Source: Paragonimus westermani
Taxonomy: Eukaryota > Platyhelminthes > Trematoda > Plagiorchiida > Troglotrematidae
Reading direction: 5' to 3'
NCBI GenBank assembly: GCA_008508345.1
Contig: QNGE01000280.1
Location: 159,615 to 223,614 of the forward strand
DNA: 64,000 nucleotides
The notes under the pieces were generated by a model. That model was not told where the DNA came from. It saw only the letters and a list, made by a program, of their open reading frames with translations, and did not search any database. The position numbers and the translations under genes were made by a program. Positions 1 to 12,039 of this stretch are shown here, piece by piece. Within the stretch, counting starts at the first letter, position 1. Each line of letters begins with the position of its first letter.

Positions 1-640
1 GTCTCCATCTCCTTAACTTTTCCCAATAACCAAGCCTCACGATCAGCCTTTAGGCTACGTTTCAGTTTCCTACGGACATCTCTTCTACACTTGTTATATG
101 AACTGTCAGGAGGAATGTTCCGTCTGGCTTCTAACAACTCTAGGGATTTCTCCGAGATCCAATGTTTGATCATTCCATGTACTACGGTGCCGCATGCGAC
201 AGTACCTGCTTCACGAATGGCCTGTGTGATCTGGGTCCAGGAGCGATCAGGATCATCGGAGTGAGAACAACTGAGGCAGGTTTCTAAGCTGGTTTGATAC
301 TTATGCCTTACCGATGGTATAACCAGTTTTTCAATAGCCAATCGTTGCTGTTGGTGGGGTCGTTGCTCAGCAAAAGTGAGTACGAAACGACAACGTACCA
401 GCGCATGATTTGAATCTAGGTACGTGCTCTAATAAGAATGACAGTCCTGAATGGAACCCTGCCCGCACTAATTTCCGCTACAGAATTGCTTTTGGTATCA
501 ATTTTACTATATATAATCTACCCAAATTATACACAGTTACACCAGTTCGAACCCCCGTGAGATCGACTCTTCGGAATTCTCCACGGTCGACTACGTTCAG
601 AAGACAATAGGGTGGGTTACCTACATTCTAATTCGGTCTG
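1..640 (-). mobile_element. RTE/SR2-like LINE, family A, partial (endonuclease-RT linker)
   Basis: On the minus strand, 428 down to 1 is open for about 142 codons and runs off the window. It resembles the linker between the AP endonuclease and the reverse transcriptase of flatworm RTE-type LINEs: the endonuclease end LDSNHALVRCRFVLTF, then HWISEKSLELLEARRNIP, then a basic helix RRDVRRKLKRSLKADREAW. A TAG at 429-431 closes the frame. 432-640 is probably decayed endonuclease, but I see no motif there. The first ~140 bases recur near 22,020-22,150 and 62,270-62,400, linking three copies. The RT would lie left of the window. The family is clear; the exact clade (RTE versus related) is inferred. 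Confidence 0.75.
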
Positions 641-2029
641 CTCACGCAAGCGCCGACAGATCCAATCCCTTACTTGAATTCTGAATCTATTCTGGACGTG
701 TGAAATTCCATCAATTAGAGTCGAGGCTGTCCTGCATCTCGGACGGCTTTTGTTGAACCAGTCTGTACAATAATACGCTTGAATGTTCGGTCACCACAAT
801 GTGCAGCAGTTCCAAAAGATGTTTGTATTATGTGATCTGATGCAATGCCGCAAATGTCATGTGATCGGGAAATCTTGCTTTTCAAACCAACCTACGGTCC
901 AGAAGTGTTTGTTACATCTGATCACGTGAGTCTACGTATTGCGCTTTGTTGCATATTCATGTATACAGACAGGTGTGTCACAACAAGACTAGACAACTGT
1001 GGATAACACTAGAGAGGTCACGCTCTTTTGTAGAGCAAACATACCTTTGAAGTGACAGGAGAGGAATAACATTGAAGTTCCAAAAAGTACGAAACAAATA
1101 CCCGCTGCACCTTTGGTTTTTACAGCGGCTCGAGTGGTCACACCGGTAGATTGGGGTACTGAAACCAAACAGGTGAGTAAATTGTGTTGTTAGATTTTTT
1201 GCAGTGTTTTCAAATTCTTTCTAATCAAAATGTTGATTTGAGTTCATCTGCTTCCATTTTTGTGAAATAATATGTGAAACTAACTGATATACTTGAAAAC
1301 GTTTGAGTGAGCTTGATTCCGTTAGCTCGATTTGATTGAAACGACCTTGATGAATTCAAGTCGGATGATTCTTTTCAACTGAAACCATTCCAAGTAAACG
1401 GTACTTGCTAGAGTACTTCCGATACATGATACGTACGAATATGTATAAGGTCAGGACAGCTTGCGATTGGGATTTGCCAAAATGTGACATGGTTTTGCGA
1501 TTTCCTGATATCGTTCACATTATTTTCTCAACAGTTGTATCTCAATGCTATAGGACACTGAGAGCTTTCAGAAGAAAACTGCAAATTTGACACACACTTA
1601 GATGAGCCGTATATGAAAAACAGTGTAACATCTGACAACGTGTGTAACACAATCTGATTGGATTCTTCTGTTGCATGATCACTTCCTTCGAATAGAACGC
1701 GGCTACGGAAACCATGTACATTGCGCTGTATCTCTCCGTAGACTTGCAGTGATGCCATCCACACAAATGAGTAAGTGGACAAAATATGGACTGGGTGTAA
1801 CACATCCATTTCGCAAGATTTTGTAAAATGTTCGACGGTATATTACGAAATTTTTCATCATACAACTGAACGGTAGGAATTCTAGGAGAGTTTGCGATGG
1901 TGCTTAACTGCCATACAACGATGAATAAAAAACAGACTGTAGTCAATTAAAAAAAGATGAAGACAACAGAGGGTTTAGCGACCAAAACCACTTATGTCTA
2001 TACTCAAACATTCTTTATCCAGCCGGCTA
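641..2029. other. No gene recognised
   Basis: Unannotated stretch. The longest frames (minus, about 1528-1946, up to 132 codons) show no family motif and are within chance length. Nothing supportable was seen. Confidence 0.5.
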
Positions 2030-2265
2030 CACATTACAAACAACACAACTCTGCTAACAATGAGAGTAATGGCATCATCAGTAAGACAGTTTCCTTAGGG
2101 ATTTTACTGTCTGGCGTCACTTGAGTACACTTACTCCACAGAAAATTCGACCAAGTAACGTCAACATTCACGCCACTGAACCCGACTAGCGACCAGTTCG
2201 TCTTAGCTTTAAGCAATCGACCACAAACATTCACAACACTGGGCATTCCATGCTGCACCGGCTGT
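2030..2265 (-). mobile_element. LINE family A 3'-end fragment
   Basis: The minus-strand text matches the 3' module seen near 60,420-60,600 (minus), 10,010-10,160 (plus) and 22,370-22,530 (plus). Shared words are the 'gggttcagtggcatgaatgt'-type segment (end of the LINE ORF) and 'ctgtcttactgatgatgcc' in the presumed 3' UTR. No RT motif is present, so this is a 5'-truncated copy of about 230 bp. 5' truncation is usual for LINE insertions. Confidence 0.65.
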
Positions 2266-3780
2266 CTCGTAGCACAAACTGGGCTACCTATCCGTTACAT
2301 AAAACAGGATTAGTAGATGAAAACTTGATATTACTGACACCTCTAATTTTCCCACTTTCTGTAGCTCTCAGGCATCTTACGACCACCATTTCCAGTAACT
2401 ATTCTACTGTACTGGAAGTGTTAGTCCATCGAAAGTCAGTTACTAAAAGAAGTAGACATAATCGTCAGGGTGACCGTATATTGAATCTGGCCGAAGGAAG
2501 CCCTTTCGAATGTAGCCGCGTGTGCTGGTAGAAACGACTAATGGTGTGCAAGTGAGAAAAGAAGCCCAACATTTGTTACGTAACCTGAAACCTTCGAGTA
2601 ATATATTAAGAGATTGTTTCTTAGATTATCAAGCTGGCCATTTGGTCGTCTTATTTGCTTAAACCGCATTTTAACGGGTTTCGTGGAGTTGCATCCCACA
2701 CTTGAAAACCCTATTCAGTGGGTATGAAAGGTGCCCATTATTATCCCTAGTTTGCATTAGGCCGGCCCAACAGAATGGTTGTACATGTGAGTGTTTAAGT
2801 TCATAACTTCTATCCACCATCTATGTTCCAGCCACTTCCGTTTATGAGTGGCATAACATGACTCGTACGCTCGGGAACCAAAGGGTAGGTCTCGACGCCA
2901 GAAAGTTGAGGAACCGGAAGTGACCATCAGGAACCTGTATATGCTCTACGTGTAAGTGATGATGCTGCCCAAACGGTGCGAATTCACAACAATCGTGGAA
3001 AATAGGGTTGGCCTTTGCTGTTCTCCGTTTTTACATACCTTAAGGATTTCCTGCGATTAACAACTTCCCAAATCAAGCTTCCTTTGCAGTCACAACTGCT
3101 AGCTCGCATTCAGAAATGCTTCGGAAGAACGCTCATTTGATCAGTTAATCACGTTTTACAGTCTACGATCGTCCGATCGTGTACTCCGCATGCTACCTGA
3201 GCCGTTAACGCACCGGGCAGTATGTACTTAGACCACCAACATTTAGGCGAGGCCGAATGATGGTCAAGCAGTCACGTGGTCAAGAAATTCAAAGGCCCCA
3301 ACTGAATCGATGAATGAACCAAGTAAGTGCTCATTATCCGGTTGAGGTCACCATGACCCCCAAATCAATTATTAGGAACACAGTCCTAGATAGCAGCGTG
3401 CATCAGCCAATGGCGTATCTGTATTGAACTCATTTCCGGTTTATCTGCCTATCCATGTCTTATCAATTTTTGTAGTTTCTACCCAGTTTTTCTGCTGGGT
3501 TCATCCACGTCATTTTTGTGGTGCTCAATGCCTCGAGTCACAACACCTAGTCAAGCTCATACGCGTTATGGATATGTGAATGAATGAACATGGAATGAGT
3601 CTCCAAGCCGTTGCTAGTTTTCCTATTTTGATAACAGGAGGACAGGTGAAATGAATACCTACTTCCTCAATTGAAATTTCTGGATACAAACGGAAATTGA
3701 GCGCGGTTTGGGTGTTGTTGCAGCATCATCGAGGTCGCGGGATAGTGCGTAGTGGACCTGCAATGAGACACGTGATGTAA
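2266..3780. other. No gene recognised
   Basis: No coding motif, repeat family or RNA structure was recognised on either strand. Short frames (plus ~2250-2531, minus ~3667-3867) carry no known motif. Confidence 0.5.
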
Positions 3781-4224
3781 AAGGTCACTAAACGGTCCTT
3801 CATCAGGATTACGTGCAGAACTTTCACCAATCTTTTCCCTGCAAGCGTCAGACCGATTTTTGAGCATAGAAGAGCAGCGGTCTATTCTTGCACCCAGAAT
3901 AAGATGGAATACCTAGAAGGAGCTCAGAATTCAATTAGGAGAATTGTTGACACTGTGGAAGAGAAGAGTTATGCGTGGGATTTGATCTCTCTTGTGCCTC
4001 CTCCAAGCTACAGGTTTATATAAGTGGAGGTGCTACTGGCGCACAATCTTTTGCAGGTAGATAGGGGTCCGGAGCTGAGCGTAGAGCTTCTATTCAGCAA
4101 AGCTGATACTAGAAGCATAACCCAAATTGTTCTGAGAACGCAAACTGCATAGAAGGTGCAAACAAACTATCGACTCTCTCATAAGTTAGTCAGCCCACGA
4201 AAAATTTCTATGTCCTGTGGTAAA
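3781..4224 (+). pseudogene. Unrecognised coding-like frame with two internal stops
   Basis: One frame runs about 148 codons, interrupted by TAA at 4021-4023 and TAG at 4150-4152 and closed by TAA at 4222-4224. Its composition looks protein-like: MEYLEGAQNSIRRIVDTVEE, then AWDLISLVPPPSYRF, then QVDRGPELSVELLFSKADTR and SITQIVLRTQTA. I cannot assign a family. It could be a decayed host exon or the start of a retroelement ORF (for example a gag). No splice sites were tested convincingly. The continuity of sense across both stops suggests point nonsense changes in a former ORF, but this is inference. Confidence 0.35.
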
Positions 4225-4862
4225 CGAAGAAACGGACGACATGTTTAAGGAGAAACTAGACATATACTCGATTAATCTGTAGGTGCAGGAACGGTTATAA
4301 TATGATGGTTTCGGGGACTTTAGGAGTGGTTGTTTTTAAGAAGGATTCCCTACCCTCTGTTTTCAATAAACGAAAACGAAATGCTGAATGTTACGAATAT
4401 TTTTTGTACCGGCCTAATTACTGGTGGGTTCATTGTTTAAGCATCACAAAGAAGATAACAGGGCTTTATCTACCACATGTGAAACAATTATGAGAAAACG
4501 TTGACTGTGGCTAATCAGGCGTTTAATTTTGTACATGGAAGTGTTAGCTAACTGACAGTTCACCTTGCTACAAAACAAGGTCAAAGTGCGAATAACTTTA
4601 GTTGGTTATAAACGTTCTATTAGTTGCGCAAATTAATTTTCTATTTGCTGGTTGTCATTATTTTTCAGTGTACTCTGTTCTGACGCAGGTATTGATGAGG
4701 AACACTCAGTTGGCTGTGGCGTGCTTTAAGTCACGGGGCGTTACGTCGGGACAACGATGTAATTTTAAGGGAAACGGATGAACTACTGAATTCTTGCCAA
4801 AGTAGCGCAACAACTAGTAGTCGAACAGATCTCTGGTGTTTACTTCATCAATCCACCGGGAC
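4225..4862. other. No gene recognised
   Basis: AT-rich unannotated sequence ending at the target-site duplication of the hammerhead SINE. Confidence 0.5.
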
Positions 4863-5127
4863 AAAATTAACACATTGCTCACAAGCGAGAGTGGTTGAGC
4901 GTCCAGATTTGATAATTCGGTCTCGCAGTGGTTAACACGGTTGCCTCATGTTTGGAATGTCCGGAGTTCAAATCCCGGCCGTGGCAAGGATATGCACTAC
5001 TGACGAGCTCTAATAAGAGCGAAACTCGAGTCTAGTGCTTCTTTTCGAAAGAGGCTGGCTGGATAGTCTATCTGAATGCGAACGCTGCGATCAAATGTGA
5101 GTGATGGTCAACGTGAAAATTAACACA
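4863..5127 (+). mobile_element. Hammerhead-bearing tRNA-derived SINE, single copy
   Basis: A 12-bp direct repeat, aaaattaacaca, at 4863-4874 and 5116-5127 flanks the insert (target-site duplication). The element begins ttgctcacaagcgagag. It keeps a tRNA-like B box (gttcaaatcc) followed by a hammerhead core, but about 22 bases around the A box are missing relative to the copies at 26.6-27.3 kb: 'ttcggtctcgcagtgg' replaces the longer text containing tggcgcagtgg. It also ends before the ~30-base tail (after gtgaaaa) found in the other two copies. The architecture matches the schistosome Sm-alpha SINE (tRNA-like head plus hammerhead). The A-box loss probably impairs pol III transcription. Confidence 0.85.
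4994..5038 (+). ncRNA. Hammerhead ribozyme (type I), copy 1
   Basis: Stem I gcacta (4994-4999) pairs with tagtgc (5033-5038). Core ctgacga is followed by helix II gctct/agagc closed by aata, then gaaa, then a minimal helix III (ac/gt around tcga), and the cleavage triplet gtc ending at 5032. All conserved core positions are present. The loop is aata here and aatg in the other copies. Confidence 0.85.
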
Positions 5128-5345
5128 GACGGTTTGTTACGTATTGCTTTGAACAAGTGAACCATGTCATGGTTTCACATGCTGAGATATAATATGAGCT
5201 GAAACCGATCGCTGTTGATTGAATTTTTCGTATTTACTCTGCCCCTTACGGAAAGTATCTTAATTTTGAAACTAGTTTAAATCCATGACTACAGGTCATT
5301 ACCGAAAATGGAGCAGTAGATTTGAGTCAACGCACGATCACACAC

Positions 5346-5531
5346 CTGAGACCCGAGAATGATGAAAGAATCTCGGTTACCAGAAAACTGTCGTCCTGAA
5401 ACTGACCTGTAGTATACCAAATTAGTTCGCGAGCCAGGAACACGAGAACTGCCAGAGAACCATGGATTGCATAGCTGAATAAAACGTGTCTTGGACCAAC
5501 TGATGCCTGCAACCGGATGAGTAACTCCTGC
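5346..5531 (-). CDS. Exon of an INPP5E-like inositol polyphosphate 5-phosphatase
   Basis: On the minus strand the frame contains NRQELLIRLQASVGPRHVLF and then AIHGSLAVLVFLARELIWY. From memory of INPP5E, this fits the part of its 5-phosphatase domain before the active site (LQ..xGP..VL..xA.HG...x.F..R.LIW), with many identities. INPP5E removes the 5-phosphate from phosphoinositides and acts at cilia and Golgi. The exon is framed by AG acceptor (complement of 5532-5533) and GT donor (complement of 5344-5345) sites, 186 bp, with matching phase; the open frame itself extends 5327-5605. No neighbouring exons with the catalytic WFGDFN or SDHRP motifs were found within reach, so this is either a gene with long introns or an isolated fragment. 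Confidence 0.5.
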
Positions 5532-5605
5532 CTGTTTATGGGAGCACAGTTAAACACATGAACAATACGATCACTCACAAGGATATGAGACACGTACTTA
5601 AACAA

Positions 5606-8309
5606 TCTGAATGATCCTAGAATTCCACTTCAAATGAGCGTTCTGGAATATCAGTGAAATGCAGCCAACAGAAGAGCAACAACAGAATCGAAAACAGTAT
5701 ACCAGTGGTTGGAACTGGTGCTTAACCACTACAGAGTCACAATCCGAAGGGCAATTCGTAGTTTGAAGTCCAGAGGAAGAGAACAGACAGGGTTTATAAC
5801 TTGAAGCTCATAGTTAATGCCTCAAACAATGATCATCAAGTTAAGTACACTCTACAAACAAGCAAGAGTTTCAAATGAAAGCACGATGTGACCCACAGGA
5901 GAGATTTCTTGTGAATTCTACTGTTGCCGTTTTCGTACTCGTTATTAGTTTACAGACAACTCAGTTGCACATCTGCGAAAGTCACGCTTGATTAGTCACC
6001 CTGTTCTTGGATTTTTCTAATCAAAGGTCTGGTGCATCACAAGTACCTCAACCTGACAGTTGACCAACACTATTCACCTATCCCAGTTTGTCACTGCCCG
6101 TTTTTCATGTGCTTTTTGCATGTTACTGCTTGAATTTTTATGCCTTCTACCATAAGCTGGGGGCTCATCAAACAGTGGGATGGGTGTTCCCATAATGGAT
6201 TGATTTTCTTAGGATAGACGATGTGAGTTGTACACTTCATTGTTTCATTGGGGATTAGATCATGCCAGCCAGGTAATGGTTGGCACGCGTATCTTATAAG
6301 TTAATCCCCCGAAACGGATGAAAAAATTATATATATATTTTTAAATTTTGTACGTTTATGGGATTGCTCGGAGATGGTCACCCAACATTCCGGTCCAAAC
6401 GTTAAAACTATTATTCAACATTTATCCCTTAGATTAACTAATATTTTAGGAAGTCAGTTTAAATTATTGATGTGTACGTTCATCTAGAAAATGTTCTGGC
6501 CGAAGTGATCACGCAGGCACTTAGATTGTTCACCTCATATCTGATTTTCAATCGACGCTCTGACTATTAAAAAACAAGTACGGAAAGATATTTCCCGTTC
6601 TTGATAAGTAGTACCGTTGTGGTGTGTACAACAAATAGTTACGGGGTGTGCCTTTCAGAAATTCAAAACGAAGCTTGAACTGGTCATGCAATCCACTCGA
6701 TACTGACCTTGCTGTGCCTGCAACCAAGTGATGCCAAGTGAAGATACACTGAGCAAACTGTGTAGGTGATGCCTGCTTGGTTGTGGTCCTTGTGTTCACT
6801 TAAACCACTGGTTAGAAACGCTATCTAATGGCGATATGTTGCAATCAACTGCGTACCAGCATCGGTACCGTTTTTTAATTCTTCCACTTAGTCTTTTCTT
6901 ATTATCTTCACTGTTACTGTTGCTACTACCGCTCTATGACCTTCCCAGTGACATTTTTCTAGAATATTCCGCGTCACTGCTGAGGTGGGTGGCGACCCAA
7001 GCCACAGTACCTTCTAATCAGGCTGATGTCTCTTATGCTGCTGCTGCTGCTGATGATGATGATGATGCTAGATCTGTTGTCATTCCATCTCGTGACGCAC
7101 ACCTACGAAGCCAGTAATGTATTTTGGCAACTAGATAGAAAACAAATTGTGCCCAGGCTATGTAGTGTAGTTTCTACATCTAGTGTCACACTGTTATCGA
7201 ACATGGCTATTTCTTCGGCTCTCGCTAAACTTCGAATTCAACAATTGTCAAGAGTAATAAATCTGAGTTCGTATATGTTGGAAACCAATATTTAAGGAAG
7301 GACGTGAGGAACTGTTTTATGACAAATTAACTGGTTACAGTCTGGCTTTTGGATAAGTGTATGGTGGCTTTGTTTTTCACGTTATTTATACGCTTCAGGC
7401 TTCAGAGTGACCTTATGGTCTATGTTATTATCAAAATGTGTTGAATCCTATTGTACTTGTACAGCAGACCGTTTTTTCCTACCGTAATTACTATGTTCCA
7501 CTTACGTGGAAGTGTTTCTTAGGCAACGCAGCTGCTGTCGCTCATAAGAACTGCTGCAGCCCTATAATAATTTTCTTATAATCGTAAGTTGACTTCTGAG
7601 AATGAAGTTACAGACACACATAGTTCGCCTCTATTGTCTCATCCAATAAATTTACTATTCACTATTCAGCCAACTGTTCTGGCTTAAAAAAACACCTTGC
7701 TTTCAGGCAATGCGGTAATCTAAATTTAGGTTCCTACTGACCATGCTGGACGAACCAAGCCTTTCCCATGGAAGGCGTTACCACAGTGTTGTGGTTGTCA
7801 CCGTTACACAGCTTTTCGAGGGGCAAGACACTCACTGTTCATGGCGTGCTTAGGTGTTCACGCACATCCATTTTTATGTCATCCTTAGGTTGCTAACTGT
7901 CCCATTTAACAACTGAGCGAATTGTTAATGAATTCAACTAAGATGGTTAGTTCTAAATAGTTCTATTTATAAGGACTTGTGAATCGTCTTTTCTGAGACA
8001 GGTTAACAGACTTTATTGTATAATTCTCATTGACTTTCTGTGACTGGTCCATTACAAGCAACAAGACAGTATGGTCCGTTCTACTGGAAATTTCTTTAGA
8101 TTTGCGGCTTTTCAACCACGAATTCAGATGATCGGACCTGTTTTTCCCCACAGAATCAAAAGCAAACATTTACTTAGACTGACCTCATTTGCTTTCTGCG
8201 TCCGACAAAACTTAGTGTTCCACGCACTCAGTCAAATACGGGACACGATAGAATTTACATTTCAGGGAGAAATCACCAGAGATTTCATAAGCCAGGCGGA
8301 AAACTTCGT
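5606..8309. other. No gene recognised
   Basis: Unannotated, with AT-rich and low-complexity parts. 6836-7117 encodes only Leu/Ser-rich low-complexity frames and contains a trinucleotide tract. No exon of the 5-phosphatase was found here. Confidence 0.5.
7038..7067. repeat. Compound trinucleotide microsatellite (CTG)5(ATG)5
   Basis: Five CTG units at 7038-7052 are followed directly by five ATG units at 7053-7067. Confidence 0.9.
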
Positions 8310-10290
8310 GCAATTCATATGAAAAGTTTAGGAGAGATGTCCGTAAGAAACTGAAGCTTAGCCTGAATGCTGACTTTGAGGTTCAGCTGGATGAGAAAGC
8401 TAAGGGATCGGAAACCGCTTTTGCCTTAAGAAACGCTAGTACACTTTCAAACTCGTCCGTTCTACTGGTCCAGGGCGTCTGTCTGTCAGTAAAGTTGTCA
8501 GCGAGGCAATTGGCACACTCATACATAATAGATCCAGAAGTTTAGAACGGTTGGCAGAGTAGTTTGAGGGTCATAGTAACTGGCCCCCCTCTTCTAGTAT
8601 GCTACCGCCACGAATTTTCAATGTTCCGTGGATTGTGGATCACCCACCGAAAATAAGATCCACAATTACATTTCAACTCTAAACCTCAATAAAGCCGCCG
8701 GTCCAGATGACCTCGTGTCGGCACTTTTCGAGGAAAGTGAGGGAGGCGTTAGTAGAGGCCTAGACTCAGTTGTTTCAACATGTGTGTACAATGAAGAACA
8801 CTCCTTCTGCCTGAAATCGCACGACAATAATTTCTATGTTTAGTAAACTAGTCAGGAACCCTTGCGAAAATTAACTTAATCTCAGTTATTACTAAGGTTA
8901 TGACACTGAATCATTGCAGCTCGGGAGGCAAACTTTAGGGAAGGATTGTCAAAGTTTCGTTCTTGACGAGTATGTATTGATTAAAATCTGAAGGTTGCGT
9001 TTGGTTAAGTGGGTCGATCTGCACTTTCAGAGCCTGTTAGTTGCAGGTGTGTAGCAGCCAAGTATGTGAACGTAGTCTCAACGTTTTATTCCCATACTTC
9101 GGCTCTAGTGAGGATTAACGGTTAACTGTGTGTTAGATTCAACCCCAGGAGCGGTGTATGTTGAGGCTCTCCAATTTCTTTATTTTGGTTGAACTTTATC
9201 TTAGAAGAAACAGTGGATGAGTGACTGCGGCACTCATAAGATGTTGGTGTGGACCACTAACCTGGTGAAAGAACGACTAATCTCAAATATGCTGATGATA
9301 GGTTGTTGCTATTTGGCAACTTTCAAACAGCACATAACATACTAGACACTGTTTAGCTTTCTGTAAATACTTTGGAATGCAGTTCACAGCCACAAGACTG
9401 GTGTGATTACACAGATTTATAGGTGGATAATAAAGTTGTAGAATTGGTTCACTAGCTTGCGTACTTGGGTAGTTGTATAGACAGCGACGGCTGTGTACGA
9501 AATGAAACAGAAGCTCGAGTTCTCAAGGTTAGCATTGTACTCGTCAGTCGAAGTCAACTCGGTTGACAGAGAACTTCTGTGAAGCTTAAAGGTCGTGCAT
9601 ATAAAACGACTGTGAGTAATGAGTTAATTTACGGTTACTGAGTTTGTCCATTGAGAGTGGAAGACGTGAACCGTCTTCAGTCATTTGGCCATCGATGACT
9701 GCGGTCGATCGTTGACTTCTAACGGTACTAACGGGCAGAAGACAAAGACGTTAAGATGTGGGTATTTGGTGGTGATGGCCAAACTAGTTGTTTGTAATAT
9801 TCAGTCTAAGTTTGCACAGGCTTAGATGTCTGGACCATTCACTTTGGGTGCCAGCTGGTAATCTGTCACATTGAACCAGTAATGCGGTCGACTGGCCTGA
9901 GGTGTGAGGCAGACAGATGACGACTTGGTGTAGAGAAATGTGGTCGTTCACCAACGGGCTGGCCACTGCAGATTGGGTTCGTTCCCTTGGCTGGAGACCT
10001 CGCAACTTATCGACTTGGTGGCTGGAGACTACAAGGGAGATGATGGCCAATTAGTCTTATTCGCATAAATGTTGTTCGGCCAAATTTTCTGTCAGATAAG
10101 TTTAATTGATGACATCGAGCAGTGAAGGCTGTAAAGAGGCTTTCTCGCTAATGATGGCTTTGTTTAACTCATAGCTGTGTTGTTTGTTTCCAATATGTAC
10201 GCAGCTTGATAGTGGATGCTTGATTGTGGGCATCGGTGTTTAGTACCTGGGTCCTTGCTTTGTTATTTATGGTTGTATGACAGTAAAGTA
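8310..10290 (+). mobile_element. LINE family A, plus-strand copy (linker, RT, 3' UTR), degenerate
   Basis: Plus-strand translations in shifting frames give, in order: RRDVRKKLKLSLNADFEVQL (same linker as at 1-640); NLNKAAGPDDLVSALFEE near 8690-8730 (RT entry, KxxGPDD); AAREANFREG near 8918 (cf. TREANIREE of the 21.4-kb copy); NLKYADDRLLLFGN near 9282 (catalytic YADD box, intact here); LAYLGSCIDSDGCVRNET near 9455; VKLKGRAYKTTV near 9577; and CPLRVEDVNRLQSFGHR near 9650. The 3' module (9,990-10,160) matches the tail of the other family A copies. Frames shift several times with stops throughout, so it is dead. The clade is RTE/SR2-like. Confidence 0.8.
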
Positions 10291-12039
10291 TCAACGAAAA
10301 CCAATTTATTGCTGTATTTGATAAACAACGACTACGATGATGGGAGCAGTTGATACTTATGTCTGTTTGTAACATTTGGTCCGACCAAACCTCTGAGTTG
10401 GACGGATGGCTTTACAACAGTACACAATTATCGATTGGCTACAACTTTGTTCCGAAGTGATGATCGCATCGGTGTCTTAAAATGAACTAGTGAACTAATT
10501 GACATAATGACGGATTTTGTTAACCCGGTTAGTGGAAAAAAGTAGCTCCGTTTCTCAGTGTCACTAACACGAAAACGAACCAGGTCAGTGTTGTCACTGC
10601 TCTCTGTTAATGAAAAACGTGGTTTCTGTTAATTTGTGTCATCCATTAAGTTTCTGCCAAAGCACGATTTGCAGAAAAAGTGTCGAGGCTAATATAGCAG
10701 CAATTATAAATGGACCCAGAAAACGCCCTAATATAACTTGACTGGCATACATACATGCCTGACGGAATGATGCAGATTTGGAGAAATGAGGTTTCTCATT
10801 CTTTAATCACTGTTAACGGTATACTGAATTTTTTCACCGGTGATAAGATTAGAATTTAAACCATATTTTTGCTCCACAGTTTTTCAGTTTTACTGCAGAC
10901 CTCACAATGCTGTCATATTTTTGGTTAGTTTGATGTTAACTGTAAAGCGGTGTGTTTTTAGCACACGCTCTTTTCACACACCGCAGAAGGTGCGAAGCTG
11001 GTAAACACAGGTTAATCTACGCAGTTCGCATTCCACTTCATCGACAGGGACACCCTTACTCACTCGGTCTGTGGATAAAGACGCCATGAAGAATGGCGTC
11101 CAATCATTTTTCTCTTGCCGTGAGTCATACCGGTGTTTTAATGGGAAGTGCGGAAAGTCAGCGTAGATCGTCCTGCAGATGCTGCCTTAGTCAAATTTAC
11201 GATGTGTTCGTTTGTTTGCAGTATGCAAGCGTGCTACTGTGGAATGCTTAAGTTATTACACGAAGATAAACCAGTCAATAATCCATCCATCGATATTCAT
11301 ATAAAGTTTGACTGTTTGTTCCTTGTGATGATTCGGTAGCAAAGCCTCCTTTTTTATAGATTTTACTTCATTAGTACTAAAGTAGTGAGGTATCGATCAT
11401 TACTCTGGCGACGATCAGTGGAACGTTGGACTCAGTGTTTTGACCTCCCAGCTGGATGTACTGCGATAGTTGCTATTCCAGTTTCCTACTCTATATGATA
11501 CACGATTAAGACCGACAGCTGAAATGATGGCTCAGTGAACCCGTTTGTGTCTGCATCTTTATTGAGCAGCTTGACCTTTTCGGTTACCTTGGCGTGGTGA
11601 TCAGGCCTGCTTTGTTTTGATCTGGCAGGCTGTGCTGGCTGCGACTTCGGCATTTGTAGGTTCCACCTTGTCATATTGGCCAAAGAAGAGCAGCCGGACA
11701 AAAGACAGATGGGTTCGTTGTGGATGATGCCAGTGTGTTGTGTTTTAGTTCTATTTAATGTTTGTTTTCGCCTGGACTGATTTTGTGTGCATGTGTGATA
11801 GGTTTGTCTGTGCAATTTTACTTTCCCTCTGTGAGTGTGGTGAATCTCTGGGAGTGTGACTGTCGAGTCTGTTCTATGTGGTCGATGGTGTCGCGTATGT
11901 GTGTATGCGTCACCTCCTGCGTCGCAGTACAGGCTTTTGAACCAATGGCTTTGTTTGAGGGCCCTTATCGCTCTCCTGTCTAGGTCTGGGCATCCTGACA
12001 GTGTTCAAAGTCTTCATAAAACATGATACAAAATAGACC
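10291..12039. other. No gene recognised; TG-rich stretch before LINE B
   Basis: 10,291-11,560 shows nothing recognisable. 11,560-12,039 is T/G-rich on the plus strand, directly upstream of LINE B in the same orientation, and could be its 5' UTR. This is position-based inference only. Confidence 0.4.

Noticed and set aside
6836..7295. Leucine-rich plus frames (93 and 89 codons) as a membrane protein
   Set aside because: The hydrophobic runs come from C/T-rich low complexity and a trinucleotide tract. No start context or homology.
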